64,000 nt of DNA from Propionibacteriales bacterium (lineage in GTDB: Bacteria; Actinomycetota; Actinomycetes; Propionibacteriales; Nocardioidaceae): NCBI GenBank assembly GCA_026392415.1, contig JAPLCC010000026.1:1-64000 (forward strand), written 5' to 3'. The number at the start of each line of letters is the position of its first letter. Position 1 is the stretch's first letter. This document shows, piece by piece, positions 33,336 to 41,888 of this stretch. A program made the position numbers and the translations under genes. The notes beneath the pieces were generated by a model. It was not told the origin of the DNA, did no database searches, and saw only the letters and a list, made by a program, of their open reading frames with translations.

Positions 33336-34796
33336 GTGACGTACACGCCACGTCCCTACCGCCGAACGACGGTTCCGCCTGCCGCAACGCTGCACGGCCT
33401 CCGTCGGTTCACGGCCGGCTACACGCCGTACCTCCGCAACCAGGTGGCGGCAGCCGGCGGCTTCGGGCCGTGGTTCGACCGGCAGCTGGCCGGCGGGTAC
33501 GACGACGACTGGTACGCCTCGACGGCGCGCTGGTGGCCCTCGATCAACGCCTCCGCGGCGACGATCTGGCAGCGGCACAAGGACGAGGTCGAGGAGCTCT
33601 GGCGCGCCGACGCGAACTACCAGTGCTGGGCGATGGTCCGCCGCTTCGGCACCAAGCGTCAGGTGCTCGAGACGATGGCGGACTTCTGGGAGCACCACCT
33701 GCACGTCCCCGCGTCGGGCGAGGTCGGGCCGTTCCGGGCGTCGTACGGCAAGACGGTGCGGACGCACGCGCTCGGGCGCTTCGACGACCTGCTGACGGCC
33801 GCGATCACGCACCCGGCGATGGCCGTCTACCTCGACAACGCGAACTCCACGAAGTCCGCACCCAACGAGAACCTCGGCCGCGAGCTGCTCGAACTGCACA
33901 CCGTCGGCCGTGGCAACTACGGCGAGGACGACGTCAAGAGCTCCGCCCGCATCCTCACCGGCTACCGGGTCGGGCTGTGGAGCGACTGGGCCTTCTCCTA
34001 CGACCCGACGAAGCACTGGACCGGGCCGGTGAAGGTGATGGACTTCGAGCACGCCAACAGTGACCCCGACGGCCGCGCCGTGCTGACGGCGTACCTCCGT
34101 CATCTCGCGCACCACCCCGCCACCGCACGACGGATCGCGCTCAAGCTGGCGCGGCGATTCGTCTCGGACGACCCGTCGGACGCGCTCGTCACCAAGCTCG
34201 CGCAGGTCTACCTCGACAACGACACCGCGATCCGGCCGGTGCTCAAGGCACTCGTCGCGACGACCTCCTTCAAGACGTCGGCCGGCCAGAAGGTGCGCAC
34301 GCCGCCCGAGGACGTCGTCGCGACCTGGCGGGCGCTCGGCGTGCGCTTCTCCGCCGCGCCCAGGTCGAGCGGCGACAGCTCCGGCGCCAACGCGATCCTC
34401 TGGCAGAGCGATTCGATCGGGCTCAGGCCGTTCGGCTGGCAGCGTCCCGACGGCCGCCCGGACACCGCCGAGGCGTGGGGCTCGACGTCGCGCTTCCTGG
34501 CCTCCCTCGACATCCACTTCACGATGGCCGGCGGCTGGTGGCCCGAGGTCGGCACCGACTACCGGACGGCGGCCAGCTGGCTGCCGCAGAGTCGGATCCG
34601 CTTCGACGAGCTGGTCGACCACCTCTCCCGCTGCCTGCACGGACGAGGGTCGACCGCGTTGTTGCTGCAGGTCGCGTGCGAGGCCACCGGCTGCAAGCCC
34701 GCGACCGTGATCACCTCCACCCACGCGATCGTGCGATGGGAGTGGGCGCGGCTGTTGACCGTGTTCCTCGACTCCCCGACCCACATGACGAGATGA
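33336..34796 (+). CDS. DUF1800 family protein
   Basis: A 486-residue DUF1800 protein (TPYLRNQVAAAGGFGPWFDR, then the core NANSTKSAPNENLGRELLEL and the FVSDDPSDALVTKLAQVYLD repeat). DUF1800 genes are nearly always followed by DUF1501, as here 7 bp downstream, and the pair is thought to be exported and work together, though the activity is unknown. No clear signal peptide follows the GTG at 33336. An alternative GTG lies in another frame at 33332. Confidence 0.85.
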   Translation: MTYTPRPYRRTTVPPAATLHGLRRFTAGYTPYLRNQVAAAGGFGPWFDRQLAGGYDDDWYASTARWWPSINASAATIWQRHKDEVEELWRADANYQCWAMVRRFGTKRQVLETMADFWEHHLHVPASGEVGPFRASYGKTVRTHALGRFDDLLTAAITHPAMAVYLDNANSTKSAPNENLGRELLELHTVGRGNYGEDDVKSSARILTGYRVGLWSDWAFSYDPTKHWTGPVKVMDFEHANSDPDGRAVLTAYLRHLAHHPATARRIALKLARRFVSDDPSDALVTKLAQVYLDNDTAIRPVLKALVATTSFKTSAGQKVRTPPEDVVATWRALGVRFSAAPRSSGDSSGANAILWQSDSIGLRPFGWQRPDGRPDTAEAWGSTSRFLASLDIHFTMAGGWWPEVGTDYRTAASWLPQSRIRFDELVDHLSRCLHGRGSTALLLQVACEATGCKPATVITSTHAIVRWEWARLLTVFLDSPTHMTR

Positions 34797-34803
34797 GGCA
34801 GCC

Positions 34804-36069
34804 ATGACCGAGTCCGCCGTCGAGTGCACGTCCGGTTGCCCCGAGTTCGCCCGGCTCTCCCGGCGCGGCCTGCTGCGCGGGGTCGCCGGCACGGGCGCCG
34901 GGCTCTCGGCGATCAGCACGTTCGGCACGGCCTTCATGGAGACGTCGTACGCCGCCACCCGCTCCGCCCCCGCCGTCCTGGTCGTGCTGTCGATGCGCGG
35001 TGCGGTCGACGGGATGAGCCTGGTGGTCCCGCACGGCGATCCGGTCTACTACGCGGCTCGGCCGCGGATCGCCGTGCCCGCTGAGCGGCTGCTGGCGAAG
35101 GACGGGTTCTTCGGCCTGCACCCGAACCTCGAGGCGCTGCTGCCCCTGTGGAACGCCGGGACGATGGCCACCGTCCATGCCACCGGGTTGCCCGCACCCA
35201 ACCGCTCGCACTTCGCGGCCATCGAGGAGGTCGAGGACGCCGACCCCGGCTCCGACGCCCGGGTGGGCTGGCTCAACCGGCTGATCGGTCGCGACACCTA
35301 CAACAACCCGCTGCAGGCGATCCAGTTCGGCGAATCGGTGCCCTCCGTGGCCCTCGCCGGTCCGCAGGCGACCGTCGCGGTGGACACGATCGCCGACATG
35401 CAGCTCGCCGGCGCCGACAAGTGGGACACGTTCGGCCGCCGACCGAAGTCGATGAAGACGATGTGGGCCGCTGCGCCCGGACCGCTGGGTGCCGGTGCGC
35501 GAGCAGCCATGCAGGCGATCGGTGACTTCGACCCGGTCAAGGCGGTCTCCGCGACGCCGGCGCACGGGGCGGACTACCCCGACGGCGACTTCGGCAGGGC
35601 CATGGCTGCCGCGGCACGCACCATCCGTGGTGACGTCGGCGCCGAGGTGATCGCCGTCGACTACGGCTCCTGGGACCACCACGCCGATCTGGGGCCCCTC
35701 GCCTGGGGCCAGATGCAGCGGATGACGACCGAATTCGCCGCCGGCGTGGCCGCGTTCTTCGCCGACCTCGGCTCCCTGGCCGCGAAGGTGACGCTCGTGA
35801 CGCTCTCGGAGTTCGGTCGGCGTACCAAGGAGAACGCGAACTACGGCCTCGACCACGGCTACGGCACCGCCATGCTGCTGTTCGGCGCGGGCGTGAAGGG
35901 CGGCTATCACGGCAACTGGCCCGGCCTGACCAACACCGCCAACGCCGACCTGCTCGTCACCACCGACTACCGCAGCGTCCTCGCCGAGATCGCCGTGAAG
36001 CGAATGGGCGCCTCGTCCGCCCAGGTCTTCCCGGGCTTCACCCCCGAGACGGTCGGCGCGATCGTCTGA
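34804..36069 (+). CDS. DUF1501 family protein with Tat-type leader
   Basis: A 421-residue DUF1501 protein. The leader (ARLSRRGLLRGVAGTGAGLS) carries twin Arg and a mild hydrophobic stretch ending near TSYAA, pointing to Tat export of a folded, perhaps metal-bearing protein. The core is sulfatase/alkaline-phosphatase-like: VLSMRGAVDGMSLVVPH, LPAPNRSHFAA, YGSWDHHADLG, TLSEFGRR and ENANYGLDHGYG. Co-transcribed with DUF1800 (7-bp gap). The partner relationship is established by conservation, not by a known reaction. Confidence 0.88.
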   Translation: MTESAVECTSGCPEFARLSRRGLLRGVAGTGAGLSAISTFGTAFMETSYAATRSAPAVLVVLSMRGAVDGMSLVVPHGDPVYYAARPRIAVPAERLLAKDGFFGLHPNLEALLPLWNAGTMATVHATGLPAPNRSHFAAIEEVEDADPGSDARVGWLNRLIGRDTYNNPLQAIQFGESVPSVALAGPQATVAVDTIADMQLAGADKWDTFGRRPKSMKTMWAAAPGPLGAGARAAMQAIGDFDPVKAVSATPAHGADYPDGDFGRAMAAAARTIRGDVGAEVIAVDYGSWDHHADLGPLAWGQMQRMTTEFAAGVAAFFADLGSLAAKVTLVTLSEFGRRTKENANYGLDHGYGTAMLLFGAGVKGGYHGNWPGLTNTANADLLVTTDYRSVLAEIAVKRMGASSAQVFPGFTPETVGAIV

Positions 36070-36106
36070 AGCCGGGTTCGTCTACCAGTGGCGCGCGCCG
36101 ACCCGT

Positions 36107-36153
36107 AGGTTCGTCGAGTAGCGGCGAGCGCCAGCGAGCCGCGTATCGAGACG
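36107..36153. repeat. Family-B dispersed repeat, copy 5
   Basis: Unit GGTTCGTCGAGTAG ... GTATCGAGACG with the subvariant middle GAGCGCCAGCGAGCC. It lies 38 bp after the DUF1501 stop and 51 bp before the GIY-YIG gene, whose far end carries a near-identical copy. Confidence 0.85.
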
Positions 36154-36203
36154 CCTGTGGACAACCACCCACCGTTGTCGGTGCGGCAGCGCACCCTGCG
36201 GGG

Positions 36204-36509
36204 ATGGCATTCGTCTACATCCTGCAATGTGCCGATGACTCCTACTACGTCGGTAGCACCCACTCGCTGGACAAACGAGTGTGGGAACACAACGAAGGTC
36301 TCGGCTCGGCCTACACAAGACGACCAGCCAGGCGTCCGGTGACGCTCGTCTGGTCGTTCGAGTGCGCCAATGTCGCTGAGGCGTTTGCGATCGAGAAGCA
36401 GGTCCAGGGGTGGTCCCGGGCCAAACGAGAGGCCCTGATTCGCGGGGACTACGAGGCGTTGCCTGCGCTGGCGAAGAAGGACTTCGGACGGCCCAAGGTC
36501 GTCGAGTAG
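36204..36509 (+). CDS. GIY-YIG nuclease-domain protein (UPF0213 type)
   Basis: A 101-residue single-domain GIY-YIG protein: VYILQCADDSYYVGST (the Y and YVG of the motif), Arg in DKRVWEHNEG, and the metal-binding Glu in IEKQVQGWSRAKREAL. UPF0213 proteins are small nucleases of unclear role. The last residues KVVE and the stop codon are encoded by a family-B repeat, and another copy precedes the gene, so the gene is bracketed by repeats. Start chosen as the ATG before AFVYILQC. Confidence 0.85.
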   Translation: MAFVYILQCADDSYYVGSTHSLDKRVWEHNEGLGSAYTRRPARRPVTLVWSFECANVAEAFAIEKQVQGWSRAKREALIRGDYEALPALAKKDFGRPKVVE

Positions 36510-36641
36510 CGGGGAGCGCCAGCGAGCCGCGTATCGAGACGCGGTGAGCCGGTTGCGGGCGTCTCGATATGCCCTCGCCTGGCGGCTCGGGCTACTCGAC
36601 GAACCTGGGCTGCCTGGCGGCTCGGGCTACTCGACGAACCT
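36496..36641. repeat. Family-B repeat, inverted pair with extra half unit, copy 6
   Basis: Left unit 36496-36541 (contains the GIY-YIG stop), right unit 36560-36606 and a third right end at 36619-36641 (GGCTCGGGCTACTCGACGAA). It lies between convergent genes and ends 6 bp before the DUF1304 stop codon. Confidence 0.85.
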
Positions 36642-36646
36642 GGCGG

Positions 36647-37030
36647 TCACAGCAGTGAGATTGCGAGCACCACTACGGCGATGGCGGGGAAGGTCAGCTG
36701 GGTGAGGGCCGCTCGGGCCTTGTCGGGCGAGGAGAGCAGCAGGACCAGGCCGGCGGCGACCATCGAGCCGGCGCCGGTGAAGACGAGTGCCGCACCCACG
36801 TCGTCGTGGTCGGCCGCGATGAACCCGATGCCGATGGCGGTGACCACGGCGAGGAACAGGTTGTAGAAGCCCTGGTTGTAGGCCAGTTCCTTCGTTGCCT
36901 CGGCCTCTTCGGCGCTCGTGCCGAAGGTGGCGCGGGTCTTCGGACTGGTCCAGGTGAGCGACTCCATCACCCAGATGTAGACGTGGAGCAGGGCGGCGAG
37001 CCCGGCGAAGACGAGGGCGACAGCGGTCAT
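36647..37030 (-). CDS. DUF1304 membrane protein
   Basis: A 127-residue membrane protein of four helices (about 3-22, 50-72, 77-99, 107-127) of the DUF1304 family; the MESLTW segment and YNQGFYNLFLA motif after helix 1 are characteristic. Function unknown. It follows the NmrA-like gene by 13 bp and is probably the last gene of the betaine-transport operon. Confidence 0.85.
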   Translation of the reverse strand: MTAVALVFAGLAALLHVYIWVMESLTWTSPKTRATFGTSAEEAEATKELAYNQGFYNLFLAVVTAIGIGFIAADHDDVGAALVFTGAGSMVAAGLVLLLSSPDKARAALTQLTFPAIAVVVLAISLL

Positions 37031-37043
37031 GGCGGTCCTGCTT

Positions 37044-37883
37044 TCAGGCGGTGGCGTCGGTCAGGAGGGTCTCCAGGCCGACCGGGTCACTTCCCGTGAG
37101 CAGGCGTACGTCGTCGCTCACTGCGGCCAGTTCACCACGTGCGATGGCCGTGTACGTGGAGACCCACGCGTCGTACTGCCACTGCGGAGCGGGCCAGCGC
37201 TTGCGGGACTCGTAGGCCTCTTCGACGGTCTCGTCGTGGAAGGTCACCGTGCGACCGGTGTGGGCCGTCAGGATCCGGGCGACGTCGGTGAAGTCGATGG
37301 CCTCCGGCCCCGTCAGGTCGTAGGTCGATCCGGCATGACCGGCCGGGTCGAGCAGGACCGAGACGGCGCACCGGGCGATGTCCGAGCGGGCCACCGCAGC
37401 CACCCGACCGTCGCCCGCGGGTCCTCGGATCACGCCGTCCTCGCCGACGAAGTGAGGCAGCACGTCGAGGTAGAAGTTGTCGCGCAGGAACGTGAACTCC
37501 ATCCCACTCGCCAGGATGTGTTCCTCGGTCGCCCAGTGGTCGCGGCCGAGCGTGAAGGTGCAGTCCGGCGCCGCGCCGAGGAACGACGTGTAGACGATGT
37601 GGCGCACGCCTGCGTCGGCCGCGGCGTCGATGAAGGAGCGGTGCTGGGCCAGCCGGTCGGCCGCCTCGGCGCCCGAGACCATGAACAGGGTGTCGACGCC
37701 GGCCAGCGCCGAGCGCGCGAGTTCGGCGTCGTCGTACGTGGAGAGCACGGGGGTGGCACCGACCAGCTCGGGCGCCCGGGCCAGGTCACGGACGAGCAGG
37801 CGTTGGGGCACCTCGCGCTCCGAGAGCGCTCGGGCAACCTGCTGCCCGAGCGCTCCCGTGGAGCCGGTGACGGCGAGGTTCAG
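37044..37883 (-). CDS. NmrA-like NAD(P)-binding oxidoreductase, probable CTG start
   Basis: A 279-residue atypical SDR like the quinone reductase QorB/YtfG: AVTGSTGALGQQVARAL Rossmann start, YTSFLGA, FLRDNFYLD and GRVAAVARSDIA. The protein sense begins right after a CTG at 37883, which overlaps the stop of the upstream binding-protein gene as CTGA; GAGGA lies 8 bases before it. No ATG, GTG or TTG is available in frame that keeps the first strand. CTG initiation is inferred. It is translationally coupled to the ABC importer, though its role there is unclear. Confidence 0.8.
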   Translation of the reverse strand: MNLAVTGSTGALGQQVARALSEREVPQRLLVRDLARAPELVGATPVLSTYDDAELARSALAGVDTLFMVSGAEAADRLAQHRSFIDAAADAGVRHIVYTSFLGAAPDCTFTLGRDHWATEEHILASGMEFTFLRDNFYLDVLPHFVGEDGVIRGPAGDGRVAAVARSDIARCAVSVLLDPAGHAGSTYDLTGPEAIDFTDVARILTAHTGRTVTFHDETVEEAYESRKRWPAPQWQYDAWVSTYTAIARGELAAVSDDVRLLTGSDPVGLETLLTDATA

Positions 37884-38791
37884 AGCAGGTCCTCGTCGTT
37901 GAGCCAGTCCTTCGCGATGGTCGCGGCCGGCAGCTTCTCCTCGACGCTGCGGGCGTTGAGCGCGATCAGGTCCTCGGCCGAGAGGGCCGCGCTGATCTCG
38001 TTGATGATCTCGGCGGCCTCGTCGCTGACGTCGTCGCTGGCGACCGGGACGACGGCCGACGCCAGGAACAAACCCTTGGTGTCCTCGAGGGTGACCAGGT
38101 CGTTCTTCTTGATCGACGGGTCGGCGGTGTAGATCAGGCCGATCTGGATGTCGCCGTCCTTGAGCGCCTTGACCGTCAGCGGGCCGCCGCTGTCCTCGAT
38201 GGGCGTGAACGTCACGTCGACGCCGTAGGCGCTCTTCAGGCCCTTCGGGCCGTTCGGGCGGCTCTCGGCCTCGGAGTTGGCGCCGAAGAGCATCTTGTCG
38301 GTGACCTTCTTGAGGTCGTCGATCGTCGTGATGCCCCACTTGTCGGCGAACTCGCGCGTGACGACGTAGGAGTCCTGGTCGGTCGCGGGCGACTGGTCGA
38401 GCAGGCGCAGGCCGTCGGGCAGGGCCTCACCGAGCGCGGTGTAGACCTCGTCGGGCTTGGTCGCTGTGGCCTCGGGGTCGAGCGCCAGGAGCAGCGGTCC
38501 GGTGTACTCCGGGAACAGGTCGATCGCGCCGCTCTTGATCTCGGGCAGGTAGACCTCGCGCGGACCGATCTGGAACTGGCGCTCCACCTCGATGTCGTCG
38601 GCCTCGAGGGCCTGGGCGTAGATCTCCGCGACGATCTCGTTGGAGTAGTACGCCTGGGAGCCGATGACGACGGTTCCCTGCTCGCCCCCGTCGGAGGCCA
38701 GCGGGTCGTCGGAGCCGCCGCAGGCGGTGAGGGTGAGCGCGCCGGCGGCGGCGAGGGCCACTGCATTGCGCACCATGCGGATGCGGGTCAT
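37880..38791 (-). CDS. proX: Glycine-betaine-type ABC transporter substrate-binding lipoprotein
   Basis: A 303-residue lipoprotein (lipobox LTLTACGG, Cys about 24) of the OpuCC/ProX family. Family marks: VVIGSQAYYSNEIVAEIYAQ, the PREVYLPEIKSGAIDLFPEY segment, GLIYTADPSI and the LDDEEL-like C-terminus. It captures a quaternary amine or similar osmolyte outside the membrane for the permeases encoded just upstream. ATG 38791 is preferred over TTG 38797. Two-base gap to the permease. Confidence 0.92.
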   Translation of the reverse strand: MTRIRMVRNAVALAAAGALTLTACGGSDDPLASDGGEQGTVVIGSQAYYSNEIVAEIYAQALEADDIEVERQFQIGPREVYLPEIKSGAIDLFPEYTGPLLLALDPEATATKPDEVYTALGEALPDGLRLLDQSPATDQDSYVVTREFADKWGITTIDDLKKVTDKMLFGANSEAESRPNGPKGLKSAYGVDVTFTPIEDSGGPLTVKALKDGDIQIGLIYTADPSIKKNDLVTLEDTKGLFLASAVVPVASDDVSDEAAEIINEISAALSAEDLIALNARSVEEKLPAATIAKDWLNDEDLL

Positions 38792-38793
38792 GG

Positions 38794-39501
38794 TCAACCT
38801 TTCGAAGGCGCAGCCCCGGCGGGGCTGCGGGTCGGGGAGCCGGTGGAGCGAGTATGGCCCCGGCTGGCGCGCTGGAGGGCTCCCAGCGCGAGATCGAGCA
38901 GAAGTGCCAGACCGGCGACGAGGAGCGCGCCGGCCAGCATCTGCGGGTAGTCACGGGTCTTGAGTCCCGCGAACAGGTAGCGGCCGAGCCCGGTGTCGGA
39001 GATGTACGCCGCCAGGGTCGCCGTGGCGACGATCTGCAGGGTGGCGGCGCGGATCCCGCCGATCAGCACGTCGGCGCCGAGCGGGATCTCGACCCGGGTG
39101 ATCAGCTGCCACTCGCTCATCCCGATGGCACGCGCCGCGTCGACGGCGCCAGCGTCGGCGGACTCGATGCCGGCGTAGGCGCCGGCGAGCAGCGACGGGA
39201 AGCCGAGGGCGACCAGCGCCAGCAGCGGCGCCTCGACGCCGATGCCGAGCCAGAGACCGAGCAGGGTGAGCAGCCCGAGGGTCGGCACCGCACGCACCGC
39301 GCCGGCGAGCGCGACCACGACGAGGCGGCCGCGGCCGGTGTGGCCGATCAGGATGCCGAGCGGGATCGCGACGACGGCGGCGATACCGATCGCGGCGAAG
39401 GTGACCCAGAGGTGCTGGAGGAGGCGGGTGTCGATGCCGCCCGGCCCGCCCCAGTGGGCGCCGTCGAAGATCCAGCCGAAGGCGTCGCCGAACAGGCTCA
39501 T
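38794..39501 (-). CDS. proZ: Betaine-type ABC transporter permease 2
   Basis: A 235-residue permease with six helices and the EAA loop (GIESADAGAVDAARAIGMSE). Starts in an ATGA overlap with the preceding permease (39498-39501). The C-terminus is Ser/Arg-rich and hydrophilic. Two different permeases and no fusion of permease to binding protein mark the OpuC/ProXVWZ layout. Confidence 0.9.
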   Translation of the reverse strand: MSLFGDAFGWIFDGAHWGGPGGIDTRLLQHLWVTFAAIGIAAVVAIPLGILIGHTGRGRLVVVALAGAVRAVPTLGLLTLLGLWLGIGVEAPLLALVALGFPSLLAGAYAGIESADAGAVDAARAIGMSEWQLITRVEIPLGADVLIGGIRAATLQIVATATLAAYISDTGLGRYLFAGLKTRDYPQMLAGALLVAGLALLLDLALGALQRASRGHTRSTGSPTRSPAGAAPSKG

Positions 39502-40160
39502 GCGGTCACCACCTTCTGTTTCTTCGTTCGTCGCTGCTGCCACGGGGTGAGCGCGGCGCCGATCGCGACGATGGCCAGGTCGAGCACGATCGCGAGCATC
39601 ATCGTGCCGATGACTCCGGTCGCGACCTCCTCGCGGATGTTGCGCTGGAAGCCGTCGGTGAGCAGGCTGCCGAGGCTGGAGATGCCGACGAGCGCCCCGA
39701 TCGTGACCAGGCTGACCGTGCTGACGGTGACGACCCGGATGCCGGACACCAGGACCGGCAGTGCGAGTGGCAGGTCCACGCGCCAGAACAGTCCGGTGCG
39801 CGAGTAGCCCATCGCCTCGGCCGCCTCACGGACCCGTTCGTCGACGGAGCGGAACGCGTCGGCCGCCGTGCCGGCGAGCAGGGCGGTGCCGTAGACCGCG
39901 AGCGCGACGATCAGGTTGGTCTCGCTGCGCAGCGGGACCGACAGCAGCACGGGGATCACGATGAGCAGGGGCAGGGCGGGGATGGAGTAGAGCAGGCCCG
40001 AGATGCCGAGGACGACGGTGCCGACGCGCGGCCAGCGCCAGGCGAGGCGCCCGAGCGCGATCGCGACCACGACGCTGATGAGGACGGCGGGTACGGCGAG
40101 GCGGACGTGGCGGCCCAGGAGGTCCAGGACCAGGTCGCGGTTGAGATCGAGCCAGGTCAA
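39498..40160 (-). CDS. proW: Betaine-type ABC transporter permease 1
   Basis: A 220-residue permease, six helices, EAA loop VDERVREAAEAMGYSRTGLF. Its ATG overlaps the stop of the ATPase gene (ATGA, 40157-40160) and its own stop overlaps the next permease, so the operon is tightly coupled. Partner of the second permease in the membrane channel. Confidence 0.9.
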   Translation of the reverse strand: MTWLDLNRDLVLDLLGRHVRLAVPAVLISVVVAIALGRLAWRWPRVGTVVLGISGLLYSIPALPLLIVIPVLLSVPLRSETNLIVALAVYGTALLAGTAADAFRSVDERVREAAEAMGYSRTGLFWRVDLPLALPVLVSGIRVVTVSTVSLVTIGALVGISSLGSLLTDGFQRNIREEVATGVIGTMMLAIVLDLAIVAIGAALTPWQQRRTKKQKVVTA

Positions 40161-40969
40161 CGGAGCACACCCACGGGTCGGTCGTCACCGTCGACGACGA
40201 CCTGCTTGCCGTCGATGTCGACCGTCTTCAGGTTGCGCTCGGCCCGGTCGGTGCCGACGAAGTCGCGGACGAAGTCATCGGCCGGCGCGGCCACGATCTC
40301 CTGCGGCGTGCCGACCTGGGCGATGATCCCGCCGGTCTTGAGGATCACGATCTCGTCGCCGACGCGGAACGCCTCGTCGATGTCGTGGGTGACCAGCACG
40401 ATGGTCTTGCCGAGCTCGGCCTGCAGCTGCAGCAGCTGGTCCTGCAGATCGCGCCGCACGATCGGGTCGACCGCGCCGAACGGCTCGTCCATCAACAAGA
40501 TGTTGGGCTCGGACGCCAGCGCGCGGGCAACAGCGACGCGCTGCTGCTGGCCGCCGGACAGCTGGCCCGGATAGCGCTTCGCCAGGGAGTGGTCGAGGCC
40601 GACGACCGTGAGCAGGTCCATCGCAGCGGCGCGGGCCGCTGTCTTCGACGTGCCGTTGAGGATCGGCACCGTCGCGACGTTGTCGACCACCCGGCGATGG
40701 GGGAGCAGGCCACCTGCCTGCGGCACGTAGCCGATGGACCGGCGCAGGGCCACCTTGTCGAGGTCGCGCACGTCGCGCCCGTCGATCAGGACACTGCCGG
40801 TGGTGGCATCGACCATCCGGTTGACCATCCGCATCAGCGTGGTCTTCCCTGACCCGGACGACCCCACCAGCGCCAGGGTGCGGTGCGACGGAACCGTGCA
40901 GGAGAAGTCCGCCACGGCGACGGTCCCGTCCGGATAGGTTTTGCCAACGCCTCTGAACTCGATCCCCAT
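40157..40969 (-). CDS. proV: Betaine-type ABC transporter ATP-binding protein
   Basis: A 270-residue ATPase with Walker A GSSGSGKT (about 36-43), Q-loop, signature LSGGQQQRVAVARAL, Walker B ILLMDEPFGAVDP and switch His in VTHDIDEA. The C-terminal CBS domains of OpuCA are missing; the tail is only about 30 residues, so ionic-strength sensing by CBS is not available. First gene of the importer operon; divergent from an SDR gene. Confidence 0.93.
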   Translation of the reverse strand: MGIEFRGVGKTYPDGTVAVADFSCTVPSHRTLALVGSSGSGKTTLMRMVNRMVDATTGSVLIDGRDVRDLDKVALRRSIGYVPQAGGLLPHRRVVDNVATVPILNGTSKTAARAAAMDLLTVVGLDHSLAKRYPGQLSGGQQQRVAVARALASEPNILLMDEPFGAVDPIVRRDLQDQLLQLQAELGKTIVLVTHDIDEAFRVGDEIVILKTGGIIAQVGTPQEIVAAPADDFVRDFVGTDRAERNLKTVDIDGKQVVVDGDDRPVGVLR

Positions 40970-41054
40970 CCGGCCACCCTAGGGGGAGACGGGGACATTC
41001 CGGTGGCACGAAGTGCGAGGGTTTCTCTGTCGAGGTGTGAGAGGAAGGTGGGCC

Positions 41055-41888
41055 ATGTTGGTTCGCGGCAAGGTCTGGGTGGTCACCGGCGCTGGTAGCG
41101 GGATGGGGCGCGAGCTGGCCCTCGGGCTGCTGGCCAGGGGAGGCCGGGTCGCCGCCGTCGACCGGGCTCCCGACGGACTGGCGACCCTCGTGGCCGAGGC
41201 CGGTGCGGGCGATCGCCTGTCGGCCCACGTCGCCGACATCACCGACCCGGGCGCCGTACGCGCCCTGCCGGCCGCCGTCATCGAGGCGCACGGTGCCGTC
41301 GACGGCCTGGTCAACAACGCCGGCATCATCCAGCCGTTCGTGCCCGTCATGGATCTCGATGACGACACGATCCGCCGCGTCCTCGACGTCAACCTGATGG
41401 GCACCCTCTCGATGTGCCGGGCGTTCTTGCCGCTGCTCGTCGCGCGACCCGAGGCTCACCTCGCGAACGTCGCGAGCATGGGTGGCTTCTTCCCGTTCCC
41501 CGGTCAGACCATCTACGGCGCCAGCAAGGCCGCCGTACGCCTGCTCACCGAAGGCCTGTACGCCGAGCTGCTCGACACCAACGTGCGGGTGACGGTCATC
41601 TTCCCGGGTGCGGTCGACACCTCGATCACCGAGAACTCCGGCGTCGAGCAGCCGGGATCCGGCGAGATCGACGAGGAGAAGGCGCGTCGCCTGATGACGT
41701 CTGCTCCCGACGCGGCCCGCGCGATGCTCGACGGCATCGAGCGCGACCGCCTTCATGTCTACGTCGGCAAGGACGCCAAGGTGATGAGCGTGCTGATCAA
41801 GCTGGCGCCGCGTCCGGCGATCCGTTTCGTGAAGAAGCAGATGGAGAAGCAGTTCGGCACCGCGGGTGTTTCAGTCGCCGATCGGTGA
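41055..41888 (+). CDS. Short-chain dehydrogenase/reductase
   Basis: A classical SDR of 277 residues: TGAGSGMG (11-18), NNAG (about 88-91), Ser in ASMGG and YGASK catalytic pair. The C-terminal third with KLAPRPAIRFVKKQMEKQF is a basic tail often found in SDRs acting on lipid substrates. Good ribosome site (GAGGAAGG). Its 3' end overlaps the convergent SnoaL-like gene by 18 bp. Substrate unknown. Confidence 0.88.
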   Translation: MLVRGKVWVVTGAGSGMGRELALGLLARGGRVAAVDRAPDGLATLVAEAGAGDRLSAHVADITDPGAVRALPAAVIEAHGAVDGLVNNAGIIQPFVPVMDLDDDTIRRVLDVNLMGTLSMCRAFLPLLVARPEAHLANVASMGGFFPFPGQTIYGASKAAVRLLTEGLYAELLDTNVRVTVIFPGAVDTSITENSGVEQPGSGEIDEEKARRLMTSAPDAARAMLDGIERDRLHVYVGKDAKVMSVLIKLAPRPAIRFVKKQMEKQFGTAGVSVADR

